This document shows positions 1 through 11,338 of a stretch of DNA of 64,000 nucleotides, one piece after another (the stretch's first letter is position 1; each line of letters starts with the position of its first letter). This DNA is from Vibrio sinaloensis (GTDB lineage: Bacteria > Pseudomonadota > Gammaproteobacteria > Enterobacterales > Vibrionaceae), in contig NZ_CP096199.1 of the NCBI RefSeq assembly GCF_023195835.1, positions 2,356,001-2,420,000 of the forward strand, read 5' to 3'. The notes under the pieces were generated by a model. That model was not told the origin of the DNA. It did no database searches and worked only from the letters and a program-made list of their open reading frames with translations. The position numbers were made by a program, and so were the translations under genes.

Positions 1-1618
<1,618 letters not shown>

Positions 1619-1632
1619 GAGGTCACGAGGTT

Positions 1633-2859
1633 TTATTTAAACGTACGTTGGCGAACCTTCTCAAGCTTGTTCAGGATAGTATCGATACGATCCGGATGAA
1701 CCATAAACTCTTGGAAGCCCTTCATCCCTTCTTTTGCCATCGCAGGATCGGTATCTCGGTCGTAGAACTGAGCGGTACCACCCGCCGTTGCCAGCATTTC
1801 AACCCCTTTATCTAGGAAAGGATCCGCTTTCGCTTTGGCTTTATTGTTGGTTGGAATTTGCAGCAACATTTCGTTGATCAGCTGCTGGTTTTCAGCGCGA
1901 GCGACAAATTCTAGGAACTTACGTGCGTCCTCTTTGTTTTTCGCTTTCGATGGAATATGAATGGTATCCATCGGTGCATCTTCCGCCATTGGGATTGCAG
2001 AATCGATCATCGGGAACTGGAAGAAGCCCATTTTGCCATCAAGCTCTTTCGGGAAGTTCGGCGTAATGAAGTTGCCCATCAAGTACATCGCCGCTTGGCC
2101 ATTGTAGAGGAACGGCTGCGCTTCTTGCCAAGAGTATGAAGCATGGTTTTCTAGGAAGTAACCTGGCTCAACCAGTTGCGCCCAGTTAGCAAAAGTCTTT
2201 TTCACACGCTCATCGGTGTACGGCACTTTGCCATCCATCAATTGGATATGGAAATCTAAGCCGTTGGTACGCATGTTGATGTAGTCAAACCAACCTGCCG
2301 CTGTCCATAGGTATTTAGTACCGATAGTAAAGGGGGCGACACCATTGTCTTTTAACGTGGCCGATGCTTTAAGTAACTCATCCCACGTTTTTGGCTCAGC
2401 AATGCCGTATTGGTCAAAGATATCTTTACGATAGTACACACCCCATTGATAGTAAGTGTATGGCACACCATATTGCTTGCCATTCACTGTCATTGCTGGT
2501 GCGGCTGCCGCAAAATCTTGCTTCATGTTGTTATCGGCCCAGATATCGCTGACATCTTCAAACAGACCGCGGTCAACGAAGGTTTTCATACGGTTACCCG
2601 CGTACCAGAACACCACATCCGGTGGCGAAGTCACTAGCCAGTTACGAATCGTTGTCTTGTACGCTTCGTGATCGTACAGGTTGTATTTGACGGTGATGTC
2701 TGGATTCTCTGCTTCAAATCGCTTAACGATTTCGCCCCACGCCTCTTTTGGCGCTGGATCTGACGCATCGGAGTTAATCACCAAAGTGCCAGCCCAAGCA
2801 GAGGTCGACAGTGTTGCCCCGAGCACAGCGGTAGCAGCAAGATGTTTCACGTATTTCAT
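1633..2859 (-). CDS. Carbohydrate ABC transporter substrate-binding protein (family 1, MalE-like)
   Basis: Periplasmic sugar-binding protein of a CUT1-type importer, 408 residues. The N-terminus is a Sec signal peptide with a hydrophobic core and a probable cleavage after AWA near residue 23. The mature chain has the usual family-1 features: an early NSDASDP strand, a DVVFWYAGNRMK segment, and a PYTYYQWGVYYRKDIFD stretch where such proteins carry YN...YY(N/R). It lies downstream of its two permeases and upstream of lacZ on the same strand, so the ligand is probably a beta-galactoside. No gene symbol is assigned because the ligand is not proven. Confidence 0.9.
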   Translation of the reverse strand: MKYVKHLAATAVLGATLSTSAWAGTLVINSDASDPAPKEAWGEIVKRFEAENPDITVKYNLYDHEAYKTTIRNWLVTSPPDVVFWYAGNRMKTFVDRGLFEDVSDIWADNNMKQDFAAAAPAMTVNGKQYGVPYTYYQWGVYYRKDIFDQYGIAEPKTWDELLKASATLKDNGVAPFTIGTKYLWTAAGWFDYINMRTNGLDFHIQLMDGKVPYTDERVKKTFANWAQLVEPGYFLENHASYSWQEAQPFLYNGQAAMYLMGNFITPNFPKELDGKMGFFQFPMIDSAIPMAEDAPMDTIHIPSKAKNKEDARKFLEFVARAENQQLINEMLLQIPTNNKAKAKADPFLDKGVEMLATAGGTAQFYDRDTDPAMAKEGMKGFQEFMVHPDRIDTILNKLEKVRQRTFK

Positions 2860-2929
2860 ATTTCAGGTCCTTGTTGGTTGAGCCACGGCTCATGGGTCCA
2901 ATTGTTGTTTTTATTAACTTACCTAAAAG

Positions 2930-2961
2930 GCAGGCCAGCCTATAGGGGAAGGCTAACCTGC
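2930..2961 (-). promoter_or_regulatory. Intercistronic hairpin between permease and binding-protein genes
   Basis: On the minus strand GCAGG-TT-AGCCT pairs with AGGCT-GG-CCTGC across an 8-base loop, followed by a short TTTT. It sits in the 108-base gap between the upstream permease gene and the binding-protein gene. It could be a weak attenuator or an RNA processing site that lets the binding protein be expressed at a different level from the permeases (inference). Confidence 0.4.
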
Positions 2962-2967
2962 TGAAAA

Positions 2968-3819
2968 TTAACCTTTGGTCGCGCCTAACGTTAAGCCGGC
3001 GATAAAGTGACGTTGCATGGTAAAGAACAGCACTACAGGTGGAATCGCGGCGACAATCGCGCCGGCGGACATCAATTGCCAAGAGGCCAACCATTGTCCT
3101 TGCAGTGAGCTCAACCCTGCCGTTACCGGGCGAACTTCGTCACTTTGCACCAGTACTAATGCCCAGAAGAAATCGTTCCAAATAAAGGTGAACACTAATA
3201 CCGCCAGTGCAGCCAATGCTGGGCGCACCAGTGGCAGCACCACGTGCCAGAAGATTTTCCACTCACTGACCCCCTCAACGCGCGCCGCTTCAATCAAAGC
3301 GTCAGGAATACCGACAATAAAGTTGCGCATGAACAAGGTACAAAAACCGGCCTGGAAAGCGATGTGGAAAAAGATCAACGCCCAATGGGTGTCGTACAAA
3401 CCAAAACTGATGGTGAGATCGCGCACAGGGATCATCAAGATCTGAAACGGCACGAAGTTACCGGCGATAAACATCGCAAAAATCCAGATGTTGGCCTTAA
3501 AGTTGTACTTGGCCAGCGCAAATCCTGCCAAGGTCGACAGCGCAACGGCACCCGCCACTGCTGGAAGAGTGATGAGCAAACTGTTGACTAGGTACTGCCC
3601 CATCGCTGTTGACATAAAGACTTGAGTGTAGTTCTCGACAAACTGGATTTCACTTGGCCAGCCCCAATAGTTACCGGTGTTGATGTCTTCCATACCGCGA
3701 ATCGAGGTCATCATCACTGCGATTAACGGCAGTAACCACATCACGATAGAAATCGGTAGCGCGACTCGGTAGCTAATGTTGGCAAAGCGACCCGCTTTTT
3801 GAATCGGTTGTGGGTACAT
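2968..3819 (-). CDS. Carbohydrate ABC transporter permease (MalG-like)
   Basis: Inner-membrane permease of 283 residues with about six transmembrane segments. The cytoplasmic EAA loop at about residues 177-200 (IEAARVEGVSEWKIF...LPLVRP) docks on the ATPase coupling helix. Length and the single long periplasmic loop after the first segment fit the MalG/LacG class of CUT1 importers. Its ATG overlaps the stop of the preceding permease by one base, so the two are translationally coupled. Together with the other permease, the binding protein and the divergent ATPase it makes a complete importer. Confidence 0.93.
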   Translation of the reverse strand: MYPQPIQKAGRFANISYRVALPISIVMWLLPLIAVMMTSIRGMEDINTGNYWGWPSEIQFVENYTQVFMSTAMGQYLVNSLLITLPAVAGAVALSTLAGFALAKYNFKANIWIFAMFIAGNFVPFQILMIPVRDLTISFGLYDTHWALIFFHIAFQAGFCTLFMRNFIVGIPDALIEAARVEGVSEWKIFWHVVLPLVRPALAALAVLVFTFIWNDFFWALVLVQSDEVRPVTAGLSSLQGQWLASWQLMSAGAIVAAIPPVVLFFTMQRHFIAGLTLGATKG

Positions 3820-4739
3820 TATTTTTCACTCCTCAACATACGCCATAGGAAATAAGCGATATACACATCCATGATAAGGAACAACACTACAGAAACTGCC
3901 GCGCCATAACCCATGCGATAGTTAAAAATAGACTCTTCGTACATTTGGTAAGCCAATACCGTCGAGCTGCCCCATGGACCACCCGCAGTCATGGTCGCCA
4001 CTAAGTCGAACGAACGCAGTGCACCAATCACGGTGACCACGATGGCGATAAAAGTCGCAGGACGAAGTTGCGGGATCACCACATACCAGAGCATACGCCA
4101 CTTCTTAGCGCCATCAAGGCGCGCCGCCTCTAGCTGCTCGGGATCGAGATTGTTTAACCCTGTGAGATACAAAATCATGCAGTAGGAAATCTGTGGCCAC
4201 AGACCAGCGGCAATAATGCCGTAGGTCACGTAATCTTCATTGGCAAGGATAGAGATAGGTTCGATTCCGAAAGAGCCAAGCAGCATATTGAACAAGCCAA
4301 ACGATGGATCGTAGAACCAGGCAAACACCAGACCGACCACCACTTGCGAGATAACAAACGGGAAAAAGAACAGCGACTTAACGACACGAATGCCTTTCAC
4401 CTGCTGATTCAAGAACAAAGCAATGGCCAGGCCGATAGGAGGAGCGAGCATAAAGAACACCAACCACAGGGTGTTGTTCTTTAGAGAAGTATAAAATGCA
4501 TCAGAGTCAAACAGCTCTCGGTAGTTATCTAGACCGACCCAGACTTTCTCGCCCAGTCCATCCCACTCATAGAAGCTAAGCCAAATACTATCTAAGATTG
4601 GATAGATGACATAAATGGCGAAGATCGCCATTGCTGGGGCTAAAAACAGCCATGGTGAGAGCTTGGCGCTTACCCGTGCCTTACGCCTTGCGGATGGAAG
4701 ACGATTCTCTGGGTATATCGTTTTCACAGATTGCTCCAT
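3819..4739 (-). CDS. Carbohydrate ABC transporter permease (MalF/LacF-like)
   Basis: Inner-membrane permease of 306 residues, first gene of the leftward transport-lacZ operon. A basic cytoplasmic N-terminus precedes the first transmembrane segment (about 29-50). The EAA loop is at about 204-227 (LEAARLDGAKKWRMLW...PQLRP). The start is the ATG at 4739 with AAGGAG upstream; that Shine-Dalgarno sequence is in the loop of a small palindrome (4743-4759). It lacks the long extra periplasmic domain of E. coli MalF, so it belongs with the shorter LacF/UgpA-like permeases. Confidence 0.93.
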   Translation of the reverse strand: MEQSVKTIYPENRLPSARRKARVSAKLSPWLFLAPAMAIFAIYVIYPILDSIWLSFYEWDGLGEKVWVGLDNYRELFDSDAFYTSLKNNTLWLVFFMLAPPIGLAIALFLNQQVKGIRVVKSLFFFPFVISQVVVGLVFAWFYDPSFGLFNMLLGSFGIEPISILANEDYVTYGIIAAGLWPQISYCMILYLTGLNNLDPEQLEAARLDGAKKWRMLWYVVIPQLRPATFIAIVVTVIGALRSFDLVATMTAGGPWGSSTVLAYQMYEESIFNYRMGYGAAVSVVLFLIMDVYIAYFLWRMLRSEK

Positions 4740-5083
4740 TTTGTGTGACTCCTTGTCACATCCTCAGGTTAAATGTCGACATAAACACTTTACTAAAAGT
4801 AGTAGAAAGTTAACCAAAAGATGAAGTTTTATCTAATATACGCTTCATATATTAATAACTGTGACGATTTAATACAGAGTAGCTAATCATTTTTGTAAAC
4901 GTTTCCACAAAAATGGTCATTTTCCATTAAATAACCATGATCAGGATCAACTATTGCCCGATCGTCGCTAACAAAAATTTATCAAACAGGTATGTTTTAT
5001 AGGCATAGCGAAACGTACAGTGATTTATCGCTCATTCTTCGCTCATAAAACGAGTTTTTTGCGCCATAAGGCAAGGAGTAGAT
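4740..5083. promoter_or_regulatory. Divergent control region of the sugar transport genes, with LacI-family operator
   Basis: This 344-base gap separates the leftward permease-lacZ operon from the rightward ATPase gene. At 4890-4911 there is a palindrome TTTGTAAACGTTTCCACAAA centred on CG at 4900/4901, with the AACGTT core and outer TGT/ACA typical of LacI/GalR-family operators; two positions per arm mismatch. A TGTGA half-site at 4861-4865 may be part of a weak CRP site. An imperfect ATGATCAGGATCA palindrome follows at 4938-4950. No LacI-family gene is in the window, so the regulator is presumably outside it. Confidence 0.65.
4743..4759 (-). promoter_or_regulatory. Hairpin with the Shine-Dalgarno of the permease gene in its loop
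   Basis: Minus strand reads TGTGAC-AAGGA-GTCACA, a perfect 6-bp stem whose 5-base loop is the ribosome binding site of the gene starting at 4739. The arms look like CRP half-sites, but the spacer between TGTGA and TCACA is 7 rather than 6, so a CRP site is less likely. The structure could modulate translation initiation. Confidence 0.4.
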
Positions 5084-6166
<1,083 letters not shown>

Positions 6167-6191
6167 CGCCAGTCGCTAGCAACTGCGGTTG

Positions 6192-7151
6192 CTAGCTCAC
6201 GACCGACATCACTTGCTGTCTAATCCAGACACTTTTTTCTTCGTGTTGATGAGCCTTAAGAAATAGTAGGCTTATATCGAAGTCTGGGATAGACAGCGGC
6301 GGTGATATGGCCATCAAAGCATGATTATCTCTCTCCATTTCGGCGAATCGCTTCGGTACAATACACACTAATGGCCTTCCGATGAGTAAGCGACGTATGG
6401 TCAGAAAATTGCGTGAAGCCACCCCCACCCTACGCTCGTAACCGAGTTTATCCAGACGCTGATCCACCTGTGTTTGCAGTCGCCCATCCGGGCTCACCAA
6501 GGCGTGCTCATAGCGAACAAAATTGTCTAGAGTCATTGACTCACCATTGGCAATTGATGCTGGATCAAACAAGCACAGATGCTGCTCTGTGTACAACTGC
6601 TGACTCAAGAAACGTCGATTCACATTGTCGATGCTGCCTATCACCACATCGAGCTCTTCCTGCTCGACTATCTGGATGTAATTGCTGCGATTGACGTTGA
6701 AAAAACTCACCTGAGAGTTTGGCGATGCCTGCTTTATGGTGTCATACAAGCTTGGCGCGAAAAGCTGCTCGGCATAGTCGGTCAAACCTATCTTCCATAC
6801 TCCAGCATACTCTGTAGCCGAAAAATGTTTCTTTGCCAGTAGGTCATGTTTTATCGAAGCCAATAGTTGATCGACCACTGGCGCGATGTCTTGAGCACGC
6901 TGAGTGGGCTCCATTTTTGCGCCAACACGATCAAACAGAGGATCATCAAACAGTGCACGCATTCTCTGCAAGGTATGACTCATCGCGCTCTGACTAACAA
7001 AACAGCGCTGAGCTGCTTGGCTGACGCTATGGGTTTGATACAGGGCTTGGAATGCCACCAGCAAATTCAAGTCCACCCCTTTCCAATTAAATTCCTTCAC
7101 ACCAATCCCATCTGATTCATAATTAATATCAACACTATTAATTTGAGTCAT
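6192..7151 (-). CDS. LysR-family transcriptional regulator
   Basis: DNA-binding regulator of 319 residues. After about 25 extra N-terminal residues comes the LysR winged helix (VDLNLLVAFQALYQTHSVSQAAQR, SQSAMSHTLQRMR), then a linker helix and a type-2 periplasmic-binding-like effector domain. The order DLNLL...FDDPLFDR is typical of the NodD/LeuO-like branch of LysR proteins. It is divergent from the ChrA-type transporter gene 53 bases away, and LysR proteins usually control the divergent neighbour, so it is the likely regulator of chrA. The ligand is unknown. Confidence 0.9.
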   Translation of the reverse strand: MTQINSVDINYESDGIGVKEFNWKGVDLNLLVAFQALYQTHSVSQAAQRCFVSQSAMSHTLQRMRALFDDPLFDRVGAKMEPTQRAQDIAPVVDQLLASIKHDLLAKKHFSATEYAGVWKIGLTDYAEQLFAPSLYDTIKQASPNSQVSFFNVNRSNYIQIVEQEELDVVIGSIDNVNRRFLSQQLYTEQHLCLFDPASIANGESMTLDNFVRYEHALVSPDGRLQTQVDQRLDKLGYERRVGVASRNFLTIRRLLIGRPLVCIVPKRFAEMERDNHALMAISPPLSIPDFDISLLFLKAHQHEEKSVWIRQQVMSVVS

Positions 7152-7204
7152 TCTAGCGTATTGCGTAAATTATCGGCACATTTTATTAAACGAAACGCCG
7201 AATC

Positions 7205-8350
7205 ATGTTTGCAATATTTAAAACTTTCTTCTGGTTAGGCTGGATTAGCTTTGGCGGCCCGGCGGCACACATTGGCTACTTCCGTAATACCTTTGTCGAG
7301 AAACTAGGTTGGCTTGACGATCGAGAATACGGACAAATTGTGGCGCTGAGTCAGTTTTTACCTGGGCCGGGATCGAGCCAAGTCGGCTTTGCGCTCGGAT
7401 ACAAACGCGGGGGACTCGCTGGTGCTGGCATGGCCTTCCTCGGTTTTACCCTCCCCTCGGTGTTGATCATGCTTGTTCTGGCTATGGTCAGCAGCCAGCT
7501 TACTGACACCAGCGCATTTCAAAATATCGTCCACGGCCTTAAGCTGCTGGCGGTCGTGGTGGTGGCCGATGCCACATGGGGAATGTACAAAAACTTCTGT
7601 AAGCAGACATTGTCGGTGACATTGTGCCTGATGACCGCCATCGCACTGTTGCTGCTGCCTGGTATCGCGACGCAGATGGCGGTGCTGTTAATCGCTGCGC
7701 TGGTTGGGAGTGTGCATTTAGCCGCACCAGTTGAAGGTAAGACCGAATCTTTCACCCCTTCTGTCGCGCCACTACTGGTGTTTGTCGCGCTGCTAGTCGG
7801 ACTGCCATTCGCCGCTCAACTGCTGCCACAGCTGCAACTATTCAATGACTTCTATCAGGCGGGTAGTTTGGTGTTTGGTGGTGGGCATGTGGTACTGCCG
7901 CTTTTGCAAAATATTGTTGGCGACCAACTCAGTCAAGATGCGTTTCTAACCGGTTATGCCGCGGCTCAAGCCGTGCCTGGGCCTATGTTTACATTCGCCA
8001 CTTATATTGGCTACGAGCTGTCGCCAAACGCGCCTATTTGGGGAGCCTTGGTTGCGACCTTAGCTGTGTTTCTTCCCGGCTTTTTACTGCTACTAGGCGT
8101 GCTGAAAAATTGGCAATCACTCGCACAAAGGCCGAGAGTCTCTGGCGCGGTCAATGGGGTTAACGCCGCCGTGGTCGGTTTGTTGGTCGCGGCACTTTAT
8201 CAACCTGTATTTATCAGTGCCGTCAACGCTCCGCTGGATATCGCTCTGGTCTTGGTCGGATTCTATCTGTTAAAACAGCTTAAACTGCCGATCATCGCCA
8301 TGGTCGCTTTCTTTATTCTTGCTGGTCTCATCGGAGGCTACCTAATTTAG
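7205..8350 (+). CDS. chrA: Chromate transporter ChrA family (two-domain)
   Basis: Inner-membrane transporter of 381 residues with two homologous CHR domains. The first has FGGPAAHIGYFR and LPGPGSSQ; the second has FGGGHVVLPLL and VPGPMF. These paired G-G-H and PGP motifs define the long-chain ChrA family, which exports chromate in characterised members; many environmental homologues have no tested substrate. The start ATG at 7205 is 53 bases from the divergent LysR gene. A strong rho-independent terminator follows, so it is a single-gene unit. Confidence 0.87.
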   Translation: MFAIFKTFFWLGWISFGGPAAHIGYFRNTFVEKLGWLDDREYGQIVALSQFLPGPGSSQVGFALGYKRGGLAGAGMAFLGFTLPSVLIMLVLAMVSSQLTDTSAFQNIVHGLKLLAVVVVADATWGMYKNFCKQTLSVTLCLMTAIALLLLPGIATQMAVLLIAALVGSVHLAAPVEGKTESFTPSVAPLLVFVALLVGLPFAAQLLPQLQLFNDFYQAGSLVFGGGHVVLPLLQNIVGDQLSQDAFLTGYAAAQAVPGPMFTFATYIGYELSPNAPIWGALVATLAVFLPGFLLLLGVLKNWQSLAQRPRVSGAVNGVNAAVVGLLVAALYQPVFISAVNAPLDIALVLVGFYLLKQLKLPIIAMVAFFILAGLIGGYLI

Positions 8351-8363
8351 TTGCCCGTCACTG

Positions 8364-8393
8364 AAAGGAGAGCTGAATCTGCTCTCCTTTTTT
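8364..8393 (+). terminator. Rho-independent terminator after chrA
   Basis: AAAGGAGAG at 8364-8372 pairs with CTCTCCTTT at 8382-8390, and a run of T follows. tadD ends at 8399 on the other strand; for that direction the T-run after the stem is short, so it is mainly a chrA terminator. Confidence 0.85.
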
Positions 8394-8398
8394 AGTAA

Positions 8399-9403
8399 CT
8401 ATTGCTCTTTATTGCTCGTTTCCCGCATCATCGCCAGAGCTTTTTCCAGGTTTTCATTGGCGACTTTGTAATAGGTCGGTTTGGAACTGATTGCCTGTTG
8501 AAGGTAAGGGACGGCTTGTTCTGGCTTGCCTTGCAAAGTGAGGAAGTAGCCGACGTTGTTTAAGGCTTCTGGCTTGTCCATATGCTGGCTAAACACATTG
8601 AGCGCTCGATTAACCTCACCTTTTGCCAAGTAAATCAGAGCAAGGTTATTAAGCGCTTTCTCGTTATTCGGATCTTTGTCGAGCGCCTGCAAAATAAAGC
8701 GTTGCGCTTTGCGATAGTCACCGTCCATATAAAAGGAATAGCCGACATTGGTTAAGATTTTCACCGAGTTAGGGTCGATACTCAGCGCATGTTTATAAAA
8801 CGCTTGGGCCAGCGAATGTTGCTTATCAAGATCTGCCACGACCCCAAGCCCCATATAAGCAAACTCAGGCGAGTACTGGTCAACCTTAAGCTGCGCAACC
8901 GACTCGGCATTAAAGAGCTCCTCGTTGCTTAGCGTTACAGCTTGTTGCAATCGCAGTTGATCGGCATTGACGGCACGCAGAAAATAACTCTTCCCTTGAG
9001 CAAAGTCGCCATTGCGACTGTACAACATACCCAACTGCTCTAACACACCAACACTGTTCGGGTTTTCCTCAATGGCGAGTAAGTAAGCTTTTTCGGCTAA
9101 CGCAACATTATTGCGCGATTGGTGAATTCGCCCAATATTAAACAGGGACTTATCTCTGAACTGGCCATTTTCAAAGGCCAACGAGCGAATATATTCGTAC
9201 AGGGCTAAGTCCAAATTGCCACGACTCAGTGCGGTATCACCTCGTGTAATAGCTTCTTGCTCGGTTTGTGGCGGCTCATCGATAGAGAGGGTGTCAATCG
9301 GTTTGCCATCATAAAGAGAAGTATCGAGTTTTGGCTCAGTACTGGAACACGCGAAGAGCGTCGTGAGCATCACCAGCAATAAGCAATAACGTAATCCATT
9401 CAT
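8399..9403 (-). CDS. tadD: TadD-like TPR lipoprotein of the Flp pilus system
   Basis: Predicted outer-membrane lipoprotein of 334 residues: signal peptide ending in the lipobox LFAC (Cys about 19), then repeated TPR units (for example ALYEYIRSLAFENGQF, AEKAYLLAIEENPNSVGVLEQLG, AQRFILQALDKDPNNEKALNNLALIY). TadD proteins help the secretin assemble or localise. It is the last gene of the leftward tad operon, 10 bases after tadC. The length is longer than the shortest TadD proteins but normal for Vibrio-type ones. Confidence 0.85.
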   Translation of the reverse strand: MNGLRYCLLLVMLTTLFACSSTEPKLDTSLYDGKPIDTLSIDEPPQTEQEAITRGDTALSRGNLDLALYEYIRSLAFENGQFRDKSLFNIGRIHQSRNNVALAEKAYLLAIEENPNSVGVLEQLGMLYSRNGDFAQGKSYFLRAVNADQLRLQQAVTLSNEELFNAESVAQLKVDQYSPEFAYMGLGVVADLDKQHSLAQAFYKHALSIDPNSVKILTNVGYSFYMDGDYRKAQRFILQALDKDPNNEKALNNLALIYLAKGEVNRALNVFSQHMDKPEALNNVGYFLTLQGKPEQAVPYLQQAISSKPTYYKVANENLEKALAMMRETSNKEQ

Positions 9404-9413
9404 AATTCTTTCC

Positions 9414-10358
9414 TTATTTCCCTAAAGTTGCAGTTAGGGACAACATTGATGGGCCGATAGCGACAATAAAGAAACAGGGCCAGATAAACAGCAACAGTGG
9501 GAATATCATCTTAGTCGGAATTTTAGCAGCAATCTCTTCGACTTCTTGGTTACGCTTATCGCGAAAGTCTTCGGTATATTCGCGTAGCGTTTGCGACAAG
9601 CTTCCGCCGATGCGCGAGGCATGCGACAACATGGTCACTAGTCCGGCAATCTCTTTTACCCCAGTTCGATCAACCAAATCATTAAACGCATCAGACATCT
9701 CTACGCCTGCTTTTATCTTGGCACACACAGTATCCAGTTCATCGGCAAAGTCAGGATGAGAGATCATCAGCTCATCCGCCACTCGCCTTAGCGCTGCGCT
9801 GAACCCCAAGCCAGATTCAGTACACACCACCAGCAAATCTAAGGCATCGGGCACACCGCCACGAATTCTGGATTGACGTTTATCTACCATGAGTTTCAAA
9901 ACAAAATTGGGCACAAACAACCCAACACCGACACTCAGCATCATTAGCAAATTTCGCTGTGATAAGTCTGGTAAAAAGAAGTAAATACCTGCCGCTATCG
10001 ATAATCCTATTAGAGCGGTAACACCCTTTAACGCATAGAAAATCGTCAGTGCATTCGCATCGTGGTACCCCGCGTGCATCAGTTGCGAGCGGATAGATTC
10101 GGTCTCTTTGCTGTTGGAGGGCTGCATCACCGGAGCGAGTGACTCTAGCGTATTATCAAGTCGGCTGCTCTTTTTCAGCCTTTCGCCACCACTACTTTTG
10201 CGAATCTCTTCCAGTTTATAGGTTAACGGCGATTTAGAGCTCAATAGCAATAAGAAAGTGGTAAAGATGATCAATACCGTAGCGATTAAGATCAGCCCCA
10301 GAAAAGCCGTTTGCTCATCCAACTTTAGATCGTTAATGATTTCAATGAGGTCTTGCAT
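9414..10358 (-). CDS. tadC: Flp pilus assembly inner-membrane protein TadC
   Basis: Inner-membrane platform protein of 314 residues with the type II secretion F (GspF) domain. It has an N-terminal transmembrane segment (about 20-42), paired segments near 110-155, the GspF-like DALDLLVVCTESGLGFSAAL stretch, and a C-terminal segment ending in SLTATLGK. TadC pairs with TadB to form the platform on which the TadA ATPase works. The gene starts 2 bases after tadB ends. Confidence 0.92.
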   Translation of the reverse strand: MQDLIEIINDLKLDEQTAFLGLILIATVLIIFTTFLLLLSSKSPLTYKLEEIRKSSGGERLKKSSRLDNTLESLAPVMQPSNSKETESIRSQLMHAGYHDANALTIFYALKGVTALIGLSIAAGIYFFLPDLSQRNLLMMLSVGVGLFVPNFVLKLMVDKRQSRIRGGVPDALDLLVVCTESGLGFSAALRRVADELMISHPDFADELDTVCAKIKAGVEMSDAFNDLVDRTGVKEIAGLVTMLSHASRIGGSLSQTLREYTEDFRDKRNQEVEEIAAKIPTKMIFPLLLFIWPCFFIVAIGPSMLSLTATLGK

Positions 10359-10360
10359 GG

Positions 10361-11329
10361 TTACACCTCAAAATTGATGATTTTACGTATCCACATCGAG
10401 CCAATGAACAGGCTCACAATACCTGCGCTGACTAAGTCCATCCCGCGCGGATCTTTATACAAGGGCTCAACATACTCGGGATTAATAAACGTCAAGAACA
10501 CAAACAACAAGAACGGAGACAATACTAAAATCCATGCCGATAAGCGGCTCTCCGCCGACAAAGTTTTGATTTTGCGTTGCAGCTTAAATCGCGCCCGTAA
10601 CACACGAGAGACTTTTTCTAAGTTCTCCGATAAGTTACCGCCAGTTTCTTTTTGCAGTAACACAGCACTAGAGAAGGCCAACATCGACACGGTCGGCGTG
10701 CGCTCGGCCATTTGCATAATCGCAAGGCGCATATCGTAACCATAGTTCAACAGGTTAAAGGTGTTTTTAAACTCAACGCCAATCGGCGCAGGCATCTCAG
10801 AACCGACTTCATTAAACGCCTGAGTGACAGGCTGGCCTGCTTGCAGCATCCGGCGCATAATATCGAGCGCCTCTGGCAACTGCTCTTCAAACGCAGCAAG
10901 GCGATCGGAAATTTTTTTGTTGAGCCAGAAATAGAGAACAAACCAAATACCGACCGCAGCCACAATCCCCACATAAAGTGGCTGACCTAAGATTATCGCG
11001 GCAAAAAACAGTAGCAGTGATGAAATCAAGGTAACGGTTAGGGTTTGACTTAAGCTCCAATCATATCCCGACAGTTCAATCAGCTTTTTGAGAGAGGAAA
11101 AAACCTCGAATTTAACTAAACGACGGTCAAGGGGGGTCAGGCTCTTCATGTAGTGATCATGAAGTAATGAGCGCGCTTCTTCGTCAAGGTTGGTTTGTGA
11201 CTCTTTCAGTCGTTGCGACAGCTCTTTATGTTTAGCTTTGCTACCGGCAGCCGGGAGAATCAAAGCTTGCGAAATAAACACTACCGCAAAGAACAGAAGT
11301 ACAAAAAATAACGTCGCGTCCTGCTGCAT
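10361..11329 (-). CDS. tadB: Flp pilus assembly inner-membrane protein TadB
   Basis: GspF-domain inner-membrane protein of 322 residues, partner of TadC. Features: an N-terminal transmembrane segment in the first 25 residues, two further segments at about 90-130, the LPEALDIMRRMLQAGQPVTQAF motif of the GspF domain, and a C-terminal segment. In family terms TadB is the first of the two platform proteins, encoded between the ATPase gene tadA and tadC, exactly as here. Confidence 0.92.
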   Translation of the reverse strand: MQQDATLFFVLLFFAVVFISQALILPAAGSKAKHKELSQRLKESQTNLDEEARSLLHDHYMKSLTPLDRRLVKFEVFSSLKKLIELSGYDWSLSQTLTVTLISSLLLFFAAIILGQPLYVGIVAAVGIWFVLYFWLNKKISDRLAAFEEQLPEALDIMRRMLQAGQPVTQAFNEVGSEMPAPIGVEFKNTFNLLNYGYDMRLAIMQMAERTPTVSMLAFSSAVLLQKETGGNLSENLEKVSRVLRARFKLQRKIKTLSAESRLSAWILVLSPFLLFVFLTFINPEYVEPLYKDPRGMDLVSAGIVSLFIGSMWIRKIINFEV

Positions 11330-11338
11330 AATTCCCCC

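Noticed and set aside
4743..4759. CRP site at the permease start
   Set aside because: The arms match TGTGA/TCACA, but the spacer is 7 rather than 6 and the site covers the ribosome binding site, so a hairpin reading is preferred.
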